Assembly (NCBI GenBank): GCA_002347815.1
Contig: DDXV01000045.1
Location: forward strand, 1-60,938
Origin: Syntrophaceae bacterium UBA2251
GTDB taxonomy: Bacteria; Desulfobacterota; Syntrophia; Syntrophales; UBA2251
DNA: 60,938 nucleotides
Direction of reading: 5' to 3'
Part shown: in pieces, positions 8,886 through 16,907 of the stretch
Layout of the letters: every line of letters starts with the position of its first letter
Numbering within the stretch: the first letter of the stretch is position 1
Notes under the pieces: generated by a model
Databases searched by the model: none
What the model was told of the DNA's origin: nothing
The model's input: only the letters and a program-made list of their open reading frames with translations
Position numbers and translations under genes: made by a program

Positions 8886-9767
8886 ATGAGAAAGACAACA
8901 ATTGAGGTTGGTTACGGAAATGTGGCCAGAGTCAGGATCGGCGACCGCCTGCCATTGGTTTTCATTGGCGGACCCTGCGCTCTCGAAAGCAGGGAGCACG
9001 CCTTTCGAATGGCCGAGGTGATCCGCAGGATCTGCGAGAGGGTGGAGATCCCTTGGATCTACAAGTCCTGCTACGACAAGGACTGCCGCTCCTCGCCGGA
9101 CAGTTTCCACGGGCTCGGGCTGGACCATGGGTTGCGGGTTCTTTCCGATGTGCGCCAGGAATTCGGGATTCCGATCGTATCCGATTTTTCGGATCCGGCC
9201 TGGGGTTCTGCAACCGGCGAGGTCTGTGATATGGTGCAGGTACCGGCATACCTCTGCCGCCAGACCTCGATCCTTCGCGCCGCGGCTCATACGCAAAGGC
9301 CCATTCACCTGAAGAAGGGTCAGTACATGAGTCCATGGAACATGAAGAACTCCGTCCGAAAGATTGAAGCCAACGGCAATTACCAGATCTTGTTGACGGA
9401 CCGGGGAACCTTCCTGGGCTACAACATGCTGGTCAACGACATGCGGTGTCTGCCTATTATGGCGGAGACCGGTTACCCCGTGTGTTTCGATGCCACCCAT
9501 TCGATCCAGTTGCCGACATCCATGGGGAACGTTTCCGGCGGTCAGCGGGAGTTCATCCCCCACTTGGTCCGTGCTGCGGTGGCCTGCGGAGTCAATGCCC
9601 TGTTCATGGAAGTGCACGATGACCCCGACCACGCGATGTCCGATGCAAATACCGTCCTGGACATCAAGTTCCTGGAGATCATTCTCCGCCAGGCCAAGGC
9701 CGTGCACGAGCTGCGGTTGGAACTATTGGACAAATATGGAGAAGACAATGTCCATCGGGAAGAATGA
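8886..9767 (+). CDS. kdsA: KdsA-like 3-deoxy-ulosonate-phosphate synthase with altered acceptor motif
   Basis: A 293-residue aldol synthase of the Kdo-8-phosphate synthase family, which condenses PEP with an aldose phosphate. Expected metal ligands of the metal-dependent class are all present: Cys31 (GGPCALES), His205 (DATHS), Glu242 (FMEVH) and Asp253 (MSDAN); the PEP-side blocks LCRQT and HLKKGQ are also present. The acceptor-side motif usually KANRSS reads KDCRSS (residues 65-70), the usual SFRGxG reads SFHGLG, and the usual D-V/I-H-E reads DFSD (100-103). The synthase chemistry therefore looks intact, but the aldose phosphate may not be arabinose-5-phosphate. It heads the 8886-16768 gene set. 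Confidence 0.85.
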   Translation: MRKTTIEVGYGNVARVRIGDRLPLVFIGGPCALESREHAFRMAEVIRRICERVEIPWIYKSCYDKDCRSSPDSFHGLGLDHGLRVLSDVRQEFGIPIVSDFSDPAWGSATGEVCDMVQVPAYLCRQTSILRAAAHTQRPIHLKKGQYMSPWNMKNSVRKIEANGNYQILLTDRGTFLGYNMLVNDMRCLPIMAETGYPVCFDATHSIQLPTSMGNVSGGQREFIPHLVRAAVACGVNALFMEVHDDPDHAMSDANTVLDIKFLEIILRQAKAVHELRLELLDKYGEDNVHREE

Positions 9768-10173
9768 AACCATGAGGGTCAGTCAGGTCATGCTGCCACT
9801 GGACCGGTTCCCCGTCATCGACGAGAGGGAGATCCTGAAAGAGGCTCTCGATGCGATGGGGAGATCGAGGCTGGGCATCGCCTGCATCGTCGATGGTGCC
9901 AACAAGCTGCTGGGCATCATCACGGATGGGGATGTCCGGCGCAAACTGCTCAAGGTTCAGAAGCCGTTTTCTGCGTTCTTCGTGGACGATGCGATCGTGC
10001 ACGCGATCAAGTCGCCGATAACGATCTGCCCGACGGACACTCTCCGGCATGCGGTTGAACTGATGGGGGAAAAACAAATCTGGGATCTTCCGGTCGTCAA
10101 CGAGAAGAACGAACTGGTGGGGCTTCTGCATTTGCACCCCGCTGTCAAGGCCCTGCTCGGAATCGACGAATGA
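9748..10173 (+). CDS. stand-alone tandem CBS-domain protein (KdsD/GutQ tail-like)
   Basis: About 141 residues containing only a CBS pair. Two signatures match the C-terminal half of arabinose-5-phosphate isomerases: IITDGDVRRKL in the first CBS unit and LVGLLHLHPAVKALL in the second. The sugar-isomerase (SIS) catalytic domain of KdsD/GutQ is absent. The ATG at 9748 has a GGAGAAG site just upstream inside the KdsA-like gene; an in-frame ATG at 9772 would give 133 residues. CBS pairs bind adenosyl nucleotides and regulate partners, so it may regulate the adjacent synthase or CMP-transferase. It is coupled to the next gene by ATGA at 10170. Confidence 0.8.
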   Translation: MSIGKNETMRVSQVMLPLDRFPVIDEREILKEALDAMGRSRLGIACIVDGANKLLGIITDGDVRRKLLKVQKPFSAFFVDDAIVHAIKSPITICPTDTLRHAVELMGEKQIWDLPVVNEKNELVGLLHLHPAVKALLGIDE

Positions 10174-11131
10174 TCCACCGGGGCGGGGAGGCGATTGCCT
10201 ACTTGGCGGATGCCGTCGCAAGCGGCAAGGATCCGGGAGCTTCTTCGCATTGGCAGAGATTTCACTCCACATTTCGTTTCCAGGGCAACGGTTTCGAAGG
10301 GCTGCAAGGCTTCGGTGGAAGTGGAAGGCCTTATCGGGGGGTGCGACGGGTAACTCACCGTCTGCTCCAGAGGCCCTACCGCCGGATGGGTGCGAAATTC
10401 GATGACTTCCCGATGATCGACGGCCTGGGGGCGAGCAAATGGCGGACAGGCAGGGGCGGGCCTACGATCTGGACGTGCTGCGCCAGGTCCTGACGCTCTC
10501 GTTCACCAAACAGATGTCACGAGACTCCTTTTCACCCCAGGCGACCCTGTGTGTGATCGGAGATGGTTTCGCTTCCCTGACGGCTCTGCTGCTTGCCAGC
10601 GGGTCGGCGGGTCGTGTCGTCCTGGTGAACCTGACGAAGACGCTGTTGGTTGACCTTTGGTATCTCCGGCTATGGATGGGGGCCTACGAATTTGAGGGTG
10701 CCGTCAATCTTGTGACCGATGCGGAGGGGCTCCACCAGGTGCTGGCGGCCGGAGAGGATTCCAACGGCTGGCGGAGTGTGGTCGCCATCCAGGCCGAGCA
10801 TCACGCGTTGCTCAGGCATTGTCCCATTGGGATGGCATTCAACGTCGTATCCATGCAGGAAATGGATCCTCCGGTAATCGCCGGGTATTTCGACGATCTG
10901 CGCGCCATTGCCGGGAAGCGGCCGACATTGTTCTACTGCTGCAACCGGGAGGAGAAAATGCTCCCCGACGGCACGGTGACCCGTTTCGCGAACTATCCGT
11001 GGTGGCCCGGCGACCAGATCCTGATCGACGAGCTTTGTCCATGGCATCAGCATTATTACGCGGCCCGGCCGCCCTTTTACAGGCCCTACGACGGGCCGAT
11101 TCGGCACCGGCTCGTTCGCCTGTCGGTCTGA
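10170..11131 (+). pseudogene. sugar O-methyltransferase-like gene with apparent single-base frameshift
   Basis: Two overlapping frames appear to be one gene. The first part (from the coupled ATG at 10170) reads plausibly through SSHWQRFHSTFRF and then FDDFPMIDGLGASK. The second part, in another frame from about 10439, reads ADRQGRAYDLDVLRQVLTL, then the SAM-like CVIGDGFASLTALL and VVLVNLTKTLLVDLWYLRL. That layout resembles 'putative sugar O-methyltransferase' proteins of about 320 residues. One extra A in the AAA run at 10437-10439 would join the frames. It could be a sequencing or assembly error, a recent mutation, or two overlapping genes; family assignment is tentative. Confidence 0.55.
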
Positions 11132-11181
11132 GCCTGCCGATCTAATGTGCATTCCGGAGATGGTCCAAGGAAGGGGAACCC

Positions 11182-11970
11182 ATGAATGACCTGTTTTCAA
11201 TCCGCAGCACGCTGAAAGAGAAGTTGAGAAACAGAGAGCGCCTGTTTGGGGGCTGGGTTTCCTACGCCCACCCTTCGATTACCGAGACGTTTGCCCGTGC
11301 CGGCTTCGACTTCATTGCCATCGACATGGAGCACTCCACCGTGTCCGTGGAGCAGGCGCAGCGCATCATCGCGGCGAGCCAGTTCGAGGGTGTGCCGTGC
11401 CTCCCCCGGCCGGTCTCCCACTCGAACGACTGGATCAAGCCGCTCCTGGAGTCGGGCGCCGACGGTCTCCTGATCCAGATGGTGAACACGGCCGAAGAGG
11501 TCGAGGCCCTCGTCGGTCACCTGAAATATCCCCCCGTCGGCCGGAGGAGTTTCGGGGTCAACCGCGCCCAGGCCTACGGCTTCGACTTCGACCGCTATGT
11601 GGAGACCTGGAATGCGACGTCGACGTTCATCATCCAGGTCGAGTCCATCCAGGGGGTCGAGAACATCGAGAAACTCCTGGCCTTCGATGAGGTCGACGGT
11701 GTCATGGTTGGACCCTATGACATTTCCGGGTCACTGGGGGTGCCGGGACAGACTTCCCACCCGCTGGTGGTCGAGGCGTCACGCAAGGTGATCGCGGCCT
11801 GCGAACGGTTCAAGAAGAGCTGCGGAACCCAGGTGGTCGACGCCACGACGGAAAGCGTTCAGGGGCTGTTCGACCTGGGTTACACGTATGCCATATTGAG
11901 CTCGGACCTCTTCGTGCTCTGGAAGTGGGCGGAACAGATGGATCGCCTGATCGAAACGATGAAGGGATAA
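11182..11970 (+). CDS. HpcH/HpaI family class II pyruvate aldolase
   Basis: About 262 residues with the TIM-barrel aldolase fold related to 2-dehydro-3-deoxyglucarate and 4-hydroxy-2-oxoheptanedioate aldolases. Visible family blocks are GGWVSYAHPSITE, IAIDMEHSTV, FIIQVESIQGVEN (metal-ligand Glu) and DGVMVGPYDISGSLG (metal-ligand Asp). These metal-dependent enzymes cleave or form 2-keto-3-deoxy acids using pyruvate. A strong AAGGAAGGGG site precedes the ATG. Beside the KdsA-like synthase, it may make or trim a 2-ulosonic acid, or supply a short-chain aldehyde; the direction and substrate are unknown. Confidence 0.85.
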   Translation: MNDLFSIRSTLKEKLRNRERLFGGWVSYAHPSITETFARAGFDFIAIDMEHSTVSVEQAQRIIAASQFEGVPCLPRPVSHSNDWIKPLLESGADGLLIQMVNTAEEVEALVGHLKYPPVGRRSFGVNRAQAYGFDFDRYVETWNATSTFIIQVESIQGVENIEKLLAFDEVDGVMVGPYDISGSLGVPGQTSHPLVVEASRKVIAACERFKKSCGTQVVDATTESVQGLFDLGYTYAILSSDLFVLWKWAEQMDRLIETMKG

Positions 11971-11997
11971 CAACCCTTCCGAAAGGAAATCCGGCGG

Positions 11998-12840
11998 ATG
12001 ACGGCAAAGAACATGCACACGGTGTCGGAGAAGGATGCGTGGGGAGATCAAACGCACGCCGACGTGTTTGATTATCTCGCCGCGATGCCGACCTACATGG
12101 TCAGGAGGCATTACGAAAGCTTCAACGAAGGTCGCCTGCTGAACGAGTACGCGGGCGGCATCCGGGGCGACGCCTTTTTTGAGATAGGATGCGCCACCGG
12201 CGAGCTCTACCGCTACATCTCCAGGTTCATGAGCCGCTTTCAATACACCGGCTTCGACATCTCCGCGCCTGCCATCGAGCGGGCGAGGGCGAAGTTTCCC
12301 GGGGGGCGGTTTCACCTGCTCACGTCCGGTTTTGACGAGATCCGGAGCCTGTATGGACAGCCGGACGTGTTGTGGTGCCGGGATGTGGTCATGCACCAGG
12401 AGGACCCCTACGCTTTCCTGAGAGGGCTGATCGACCTCAGCGGGGAGGCTGTCGTCCTGCGGCTGAGAACGAGGGATGTGGGTCAAACGGTGCTGGACGT
12501 CGAAAGGTCGTGCCAGCTTCACTGGGACCGATTCTGGGTTCCCTACATCGTCCTGAATACGGACGAAATGGTCCGGAAGATCAAAGAGAGTGCGGATGTT
12601 GCGAGTATTGTCGTAAGCCGCAACTACGAAGTCCTCGGGGGACAGAATTATCGCTATCTGCCCAAGGAGCTCTACTTCACCGATACGGGGACGGCGGAAA
12701 CGGCGGTTTTTATCCGGAAGGGCCCCCGGGCCGGGGAATCCGTGAATGTGTCTTTCCGGGACCGGCCGGACCGTCCCCGCTACGGGATCGTGGACTGGCT
12801 GATTCGCAAGGGCTATGCGAGCCTGAAAGGAAAGCGATGA
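11998..12840 (+). CDS. class I SAM-dependent methyltransferase
   Basis: A 280-residue Rossmann methyltransferase. Motif I is FFEIGCATGELYRYI, then YTGFDISAPAIERA, and VLWCRDVVMHQED occupies the region usually reading 'x-x-x-LEHV'. The start ATG at 11998 follows a GAAAGGAAAT ribosome site, and the stop overlaps the next start (ATGA at 12837). Its tight coupling to two SDR genes and a CMP-sugar synthetase-like gene suggests it methylates the sugar acid made by this block, but no substrate-defining residues can be recognised. Confidence 0.78.
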   Translation: MTAKNMHTVSEKDAWGDQTHADVFDYLAAMPTYMVRRHYESFNEGRLLNEYAGGIRGDAFFEIGCATGELYRYISRFMSRFQYTGFDISAPAIERARAKFPGGRFHLLTSGFDEIRSLYGQPDVLWCRDVVMHQEDPYAFLRGLIDLSGEAVVLRLRTRDVGQTVLDVERSCQLHWDRFWVPYIVLNTDEMVRKIKESADVASIVVSRNYEVLGGQNYRYLPKELYFTDTGTAETAVFIRKGPRAGESVNVSFRDRPDRPRYGIVDWLIRKGYASLKGKR

Positions 12841-13637
12841 GCGATATGCCTGGTGGCGGGGAATATCTCGTGCACCTTTTCAATCTCCGGGGCAAGGTGG
12901 CCGCGGTGATCGGCGGCGGGGGACATCTCTGCAGCGAGATGGCGAGGGGCTTTGCGCGTGCCGGCTGCGCCGTTGCGATTCTGGACCTCCGACCGGAGAA
13001 GGCCCGGGCGGTCGAGGAGGAGTTGAAGGCGGAGGGCTTCGACCGGGCGATTTCCGGTGCCGTCGACGTGTCGAAGAAACAAGATCACGAGCGGGCATTG
13101 AACGAGGTGCTCGCCGCCTTCGGCCGGGTCGATGTCCTCGTGAACGGAGCGGGGATCAACAGTCCCAAGCCCTATTTCGACATCTCCCTGGAAGACTGGA
13201 ACGCCGTCCTGGAGTCGCAAATCACGGGAACGTTTCTCGGTTGCCAGGTCTTCGGGCAACACATGGTGGACAGGGGAAGCGGGTCCATCATCAACATCTC
13301 CTCCGCGTCCGCAGGTCCTCCGCTCTCCAAGGCGTTCGCCTACTCGGTCGCCAAGGCGGGCATCCGGAACCTGACCCAGAACCTGGGACGGGAGTGGGCC
13401 GGGAGAGGGGTCAGGGTCAACGCGCTTCGTCCCGGCTTCTTCCCGACGGAGTGGAACCGCAGGAATTTCATCACCCCGGAGCGCGAGGCTGCCATTCTGG
13501 GGCACACCCCCATGGGTCGCTACGGCGAGCCCCACGAGTTGATCGGGGCCGTCTTGTGGCTGGCATCCGATGCGGCCAACTTCGTCACGGGGGCCGAAAT
13601 CGCCGTGGACGGCGGGTTCTCCTGCATGACCATCTGA
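12837..13637 (+). CDS. SDR family oxidoreductase (gluconate 5-dehydrogenase-like)
   Basis: A classical short-chain dehydrogenase of about 266 residues. It shows a glycine-rich N-terminus (VAAVIGGGGHLCSEMARGF), NGAGINSP, IINISSASAG (catalytic Ser region) and AYSVAKAGIRN (Tyr-x3-Lys), ending with TGAEIAVDGGFS. The overall pattern is close to sugar-acid dehydrogenases such as gluconate or mannonate oxidoreductases. The ATG at 12837 overlaps the methyltransferase stop; the same frame is open far upstream, but that part is a shadow. It is paired with a second SDR, suggesting an oxidation-reduction (epimerisation) sequence on the ulosonic acid; this is inference. Confidence 0.85.
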   Translation: MSDMPGGGEYLVHLFNLRGKVAAVIGGGGHLCSEMARGFARAGCAVAILDLRPEKARAVEEELKAEGFDRAISGAVDVSKKQDHERALNEVLAAFGRVDVLVNGAGINSPKPYFDISLEDWNAVLESQITGTFLGCQVFGQHMVDRGSGSIINISSASAGPPLSKAFAYSVAKAGIRNLTQNLGREWAGRGVRVNALRPGFFPTEWNRRNFITPEREAAILGHTPMGRYGEPHELIGAVLWLASDAANFVTGAEIAVDGGFSCMTI

Positions 13638-13684
13638 CGGTTCGGTATTTGAGGCATTGATTCGAGAAGGGGCGAAGTGAAATA

Positions 13685-14434
13685 ATGAGTGAAAAAACAG
13701 TCGTTGTTACCGGAGGAAATCGGGGTATCGGTCTAATGATCACAGAGGCTTTTGCCCTTGCCGGCTACGCGGTGATTGTGGGTGCGCGGCGAGAGTCGGC
13801 CCCGGGAGGCAGGTTCCGTGACCAGGTGACCTTCGTGAAGGCAGACGTGAGACAGGAAAAGGCGCACCAGGCGCTTGTCGAATGCGCGCTGGAAAAATTC
13901 GGCAGGCTCGACGCGTACGTCAACAACGCCGGCTTCTCCGAATGGCGTCCGATCGGCGAGATCGACGAGGCCTTCTTCGACGACATGATCGGCACCAATC
14001 TCAAGGGCGCTTTCTGGGGATGTAAGGCCGCGGTGCGGGCGATGCGCGATGGGGGCAGCATCATCAACCTGTCCAGCATCGCGGGAAAGCGGGGGAGTGC
14101 GAACAACTCGGCTTACTGCGCCTCCAAGTTCGGGATGAACGGCCTGACCCAGGCGCTGGCCAAGGAGGTCGGGCCTCGGGGGATCCGGGTGAATGCCGTG
14201 TGCCCGGTGCTGGTTCCCACCGAGGGCCTGATCCAGGCCCTGAAAGGTCCTCACAGTCCGGCCAAGGGGGACCCCCGGGCGTTCATCTCGCAATTCGCAA
14301 ACGACAATGCCGCGCTGAAGAGGCTGCCGGACGGATCGGAAGTCGCCGCCATGTGCGTGTTTCTCGCCTCGGAAGCGGCGTCGGCGGTCACGGGCCAGTG
14401 CATCAACGTGGACTGCGGCGTCTTTCCTCAATAG
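13685..14434 (+). CDS. SDR family oxidoreductase
   Basis: A 249-residue classical SDR. Motifs are VVTGGNRGIGLMI (cofactor binding), NNAGFSEW, IINLSSIAGKRG and AYCASKFGMNG (Tyr-x3-Lys), with a C-terminal TGQCINVDCGVF. A clear AAGGGGCGAAG ribosome site precedes the ATG. Its start lies 47 bases after the preceding SDR and its stop 7 bases before the CMP-sugar synthetase-like gene, so all three are likely co-transcribed. The substrate is unknown; a keto-sugar-acid intermediate is the natural guess from context. Confidence 0.85.
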   Translation: MSEKTVVVTGGNRGIGLMITEAFALAGYAVIVGARRESAPGGRFRDQVTFVKADVRQEKAHQALVECALEKFGRLDAYVNNAGFSEWRPIGEIDEAFFDDMIGTNLKGAFWGCKAAVRAMRDGGSIINLSSIAGKRGSANNSAYCASKFGMNGLTQALAKEVGPRGIRVNAVCPVLVPTEGLIQALKGPHSPAKGDPRAFISQFANDNAALKRLPDGSEVAAMCVFLASEAASAVTGQCINVDCGVFPQ

Positions 14435-14441
14435 GAGTCCC

Positions 14442-15245
14442 ATGCCAGCGAAAATCGTAGCCGTCATTCCCGCACATCTCGCCTCGGTTCGATTTCCACG
14501 CAAGATCCTGTTCCCCTTTCACGGGCTTCCCATGATCGAGCACGTCCGGCGCCGGGCGCTCCTGGCCGATGCGGTTTCGGAAATCCACGTGGCGACGTGC
14601 GACGAGGAGATCGCCGAGACCGTCCGGGGCTACGGCGGGAAGGTCACCATGACGGCGAACACGCACACCAACGGGACGAGCCGGGTTGCGGAAGCCGTGA
14701 GGGACATCGACTGTTCCCATGTCATCCTGCTGCAGGGTGACGAGCCACTCCTACTGCCGCGCCACCTGGACGAATTCGCCCGGGAAATCGCGGCGGAACC
14801 GGATGGAGATGCCTGGAACGCCACGGGACCGATCGACCATGACGAAGAGCTGGATCGCCACTCATTCGTGAAGTGTGCCGTATCCGAGTCCGGCCGAATC
14901 CTCTACTGCTTTCGCCGATCCCCCTGTTTCAGTCCCCTCGCCGTGCAGCAGTCGTTTGTGAGAAAGATCCTGGGGATCATTGCCTACCGGAAGGATTTCC
15001 TTCTTCATCTCCAAGCGTTGCCCGCGTCACCGATCGAACGCGCTGAGTTCATCGAGCAGATGCGCATCATCGAACATGGATACACCCTGCGGTCCGTTCC
15101 CGTCCAGCCGAGCCTGCCCTCGGTCAATGAACCCGGCGAAGCGGACATTGTGCTTTCCTACATAGAGCGGAATCCCGAACAGCGAGATTTGCTCGAGCGA
15201 ACCCTGAGTGCGTCAGCGGTGAAAAGCACCCCTGTCTCAAAGTGA
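14442..15245 (+). CDS. kdsB: divergent CMP-Kdo synthetase-like cytidylyltransferase
   Basis: A 267-residue protein of the KdsB family, which activates 3-deoxy-2-ulosonic acids with CTP. The core is retained: IPAHLASVRFPRK, NGTSRVAEAV, LLQGDEPLLLP and SPIERAEFIEQMRI. Departures from canonical KdsB are IPAR to IPAH, LPGK to FPRK, and the C-terminal GVDTPEDL block replaced by SVNEPGEAD, where an Asp involved in metal binding is normally seen. TAGGAG precedes the ATG, and the stop overlaps a GTG start (GTGA). It probably activates a Kdo-like but non-standard acid; I use the kdsB symbol only for family resemblance. Confidence 0.75.
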   Translation: MPAKIVAVIPAHLASVRFPRKILFPFHGLPMIEHVRRRALLADAVSEIHVATCDEEIAETVRGYGGKVTMTANTHTNGTSRVAEAVRDIDCSHVILLQGDEPLLLPRHLDEFAREIAAEPDGDAWNATGPIDHDEELDRHSFVKCAVSESGRILYCFRRSPCFSPLAVQQSFVRKILGIIAYRKDFLLHLQALPASPIERAEFIEQMRIIEHGYTLRSVPVQPSLPSVNEPGEADIVLSYIERNPEQRDLLERTLSASAVKSTPVSK

Positions 15246-16768
15246 ACGAAGAACAATACAGGCGGCTTTGTGACGGCTGCGATCAGGTGCTGCAGGCACC
15301 TGACTCAACGATGGAGCGGATCGCCATACCCTGGCTGCACATCGTTCGTGAACACCCGGTATTCCTGGCGGCTTACGAGGATCTTTTTCAACCCGGTAAA
15401 AGCGCGGTCGTGGGTTCCGCGCCAGCCTGGTTGCGCAGGAGGGCAGGATGGCTCAAACAGGCACTTCGCCCGCTGTATTCAGACGGTCAGCCGTGGGTCG
15501 GGCCGGGAACCCTCCCGAAGAAAGTCGATTTTCTGTTTGTTTCCCACCTCCTGAACGACTCCCAGGCTGGGCAGCCAGAGGATTTCTATTTTGGCGGGGT
15601 GGCGAACGAACTGACCGCCCGTGGCCGTTCCGCAGTGATCGCCCTCATCAATCATACGGGCAGGAATCCGGGACCGATGGTCGCCAGATGGGAAGGGAGC
15701 GTGGTCCCGAGGGTGGTATTCTCGGATTCCCTCCAGCCTGCGGAGGAACGACACCTCCGATCGGGCCTGCAGAAGGAATCGGCGCGGCTGAGGGAACAGT
15801 CACGGGGGGAACGTGTCGAATTCCAGCGGCGTGTATGGGTACGGGCGTCGGAGGAGGCCGTGTCGGGCAGGACGATCGTTGCACTGCGCATGGCGCTACA
15901 AGTCGGCGATCTTGTGCGCAGACTGAGCCCCAGGGTCATCGTGGTGACCCACGAGGGTCATTCCTGGGAGCGGGTGACGTTCGCGGCAGCCCGAAAAACA
16001 AGCAAGGACGTACTGTGCGTGGGCTATCAGCACGCGGCGCTTTTCCGATTTCAGCATGCCGTCCGGCGCCGTCTCGGTCCTCCGTACGATCCGGATCGCA
16101 TATTGACGGCCGGAGATGTGACGCAGGCGCAACTGGCGCAGGAGGCGGCGCTCAGGGGAATACCCTTGACGGTACTGGGCTCCGGCCGGGGCTCCGCAGG
16201 ACAGCCCGCCGGCAGTGACGGCCCGCTTCGCAAGCATGAGGGAAGCCTCCCGGATGGACCGGCCTGCCTGGTCATCCCGGAGGGGATCGCCAGTGAATGC
16301 GATATCCTCTTCAATTTCTCCCTTTCCTGTGCAAGGGAGTTCCCAATGATCCGCTTTGTCTGGAGGCTGCATCCTGTTATTTCCTTCGAGGCGCTGGCTG
16401 CAAAGAATCACCGTCTGCGTGATCTTCCTGGAAATATCGAAATGTCCCGGATGTCCATGGAACAGGACCTGAAACGATGCCGCTGGGCCCTTTACAGGGG
16501 CAGCACAGCGATTGTTCAGGCTGTCCTGTCTGGCCTGCGGCCCATCTACCTGAAGCGGATTGACGAGCTGTCCATAGATCCCCTGTATGAACTGGGCCCT
16601 TTCCGGGTTGCCGTCGCATCACCAGGGGATTTGGAGGGCGTTATCAGGGGCGATCTCCAGGAAGACGGAAACACCCGACTGCAGGATTTCAAGGCTTCCT
16701 ATGATTATTGCAGAAAGATGTTCGTGCCCTGGAATGTTGACGCTCTCGACCGGCTGGTTGCAGACTGA
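15242..16768 (+). CDS. unassigned surface-carbohydrate biosynthesis protein, possible ulosonic-acid transferase
   Basis: A 508-residue soluble protein without a family I can name with confidence. It has a GT-B-like layout: FLFVSHLLNDSQ and a glycine-rich loop with VANELTARGRS in the N-terminal half, VIVVTHEGHSWERV and LCVGYQHAALF in the middle, and WALYRGSTAIVQAVLSGLRP near the C-terminus, where GT-B donors usually bind. The gene starts at a GTG overlapping the stop of the cytidylyltransferase, so translation is coupled. The simplest reading is that it transfers the CMP-activated sugar made just upstream; this is inference. Confidence 0.55.
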   Translation: MNEEQYRRLCDGCDQVLQAPDSTMERIAIPWLHIVREHPVFLAAYEDLFQPGKSAVVGSAPAWLRRRAGWLKQALRPLYSDGQPWVGPGTLPKKVDFLFVSHLLNDSQAGQPEDFYFGGVANELTARGRSAVIALINHTGRNPGPMVARWEGSVVPRVVFSDSLQPAEERHLRSGLQKESARLREQSRGERVEFQRRVWVRASEEAVSGRTIVALRMALQVGDLVRRLSPRVIVVTHEGHSWERVTFAAARKTSKDVLCVGYQHAALFRFQHAVRRRLGPPYDPDRILTAGDVTQAQLAQEAALRGIPLTVLGSGRGSAGQPAGSDGPLRKHEGSLPDGPACLVIPEGIASECDILFNFSLSCAREFPMIRFVWRLHPVISFEALAAKNHRLRDLPGNIEMSRMSMEQDLKRCRWALYRGSTAIVQAVLSGLRPIYLKRIDELSIDPLYELGPFRVAVASPGDLEGVIRGDLQEDGNTRLQDFKASYDYCRKMFVPWNVDALDRLVAD

Positions 16769-16907
16769 AAAGAGTTCCGGCCGTTCCGCGTCGCCCGGAC
16801 AGACAGGGGAAATTCTATTTGCGCGCGCTGCGCACTCACAGTTCTTACTCCATTCTGGGGTCGAGACCACGCACGTTTCTTTTCGCCTTTTTTGGTAGCT
16901 TCTTCGC

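Noticed and set aside
10434..10445. Programmed ribosomal frameshift in the methyltransferase-like gene
   Set aside because: Only an AAA run is present, without a heptameric slippery site or obvious downstream structure; error or mutation is simpler.
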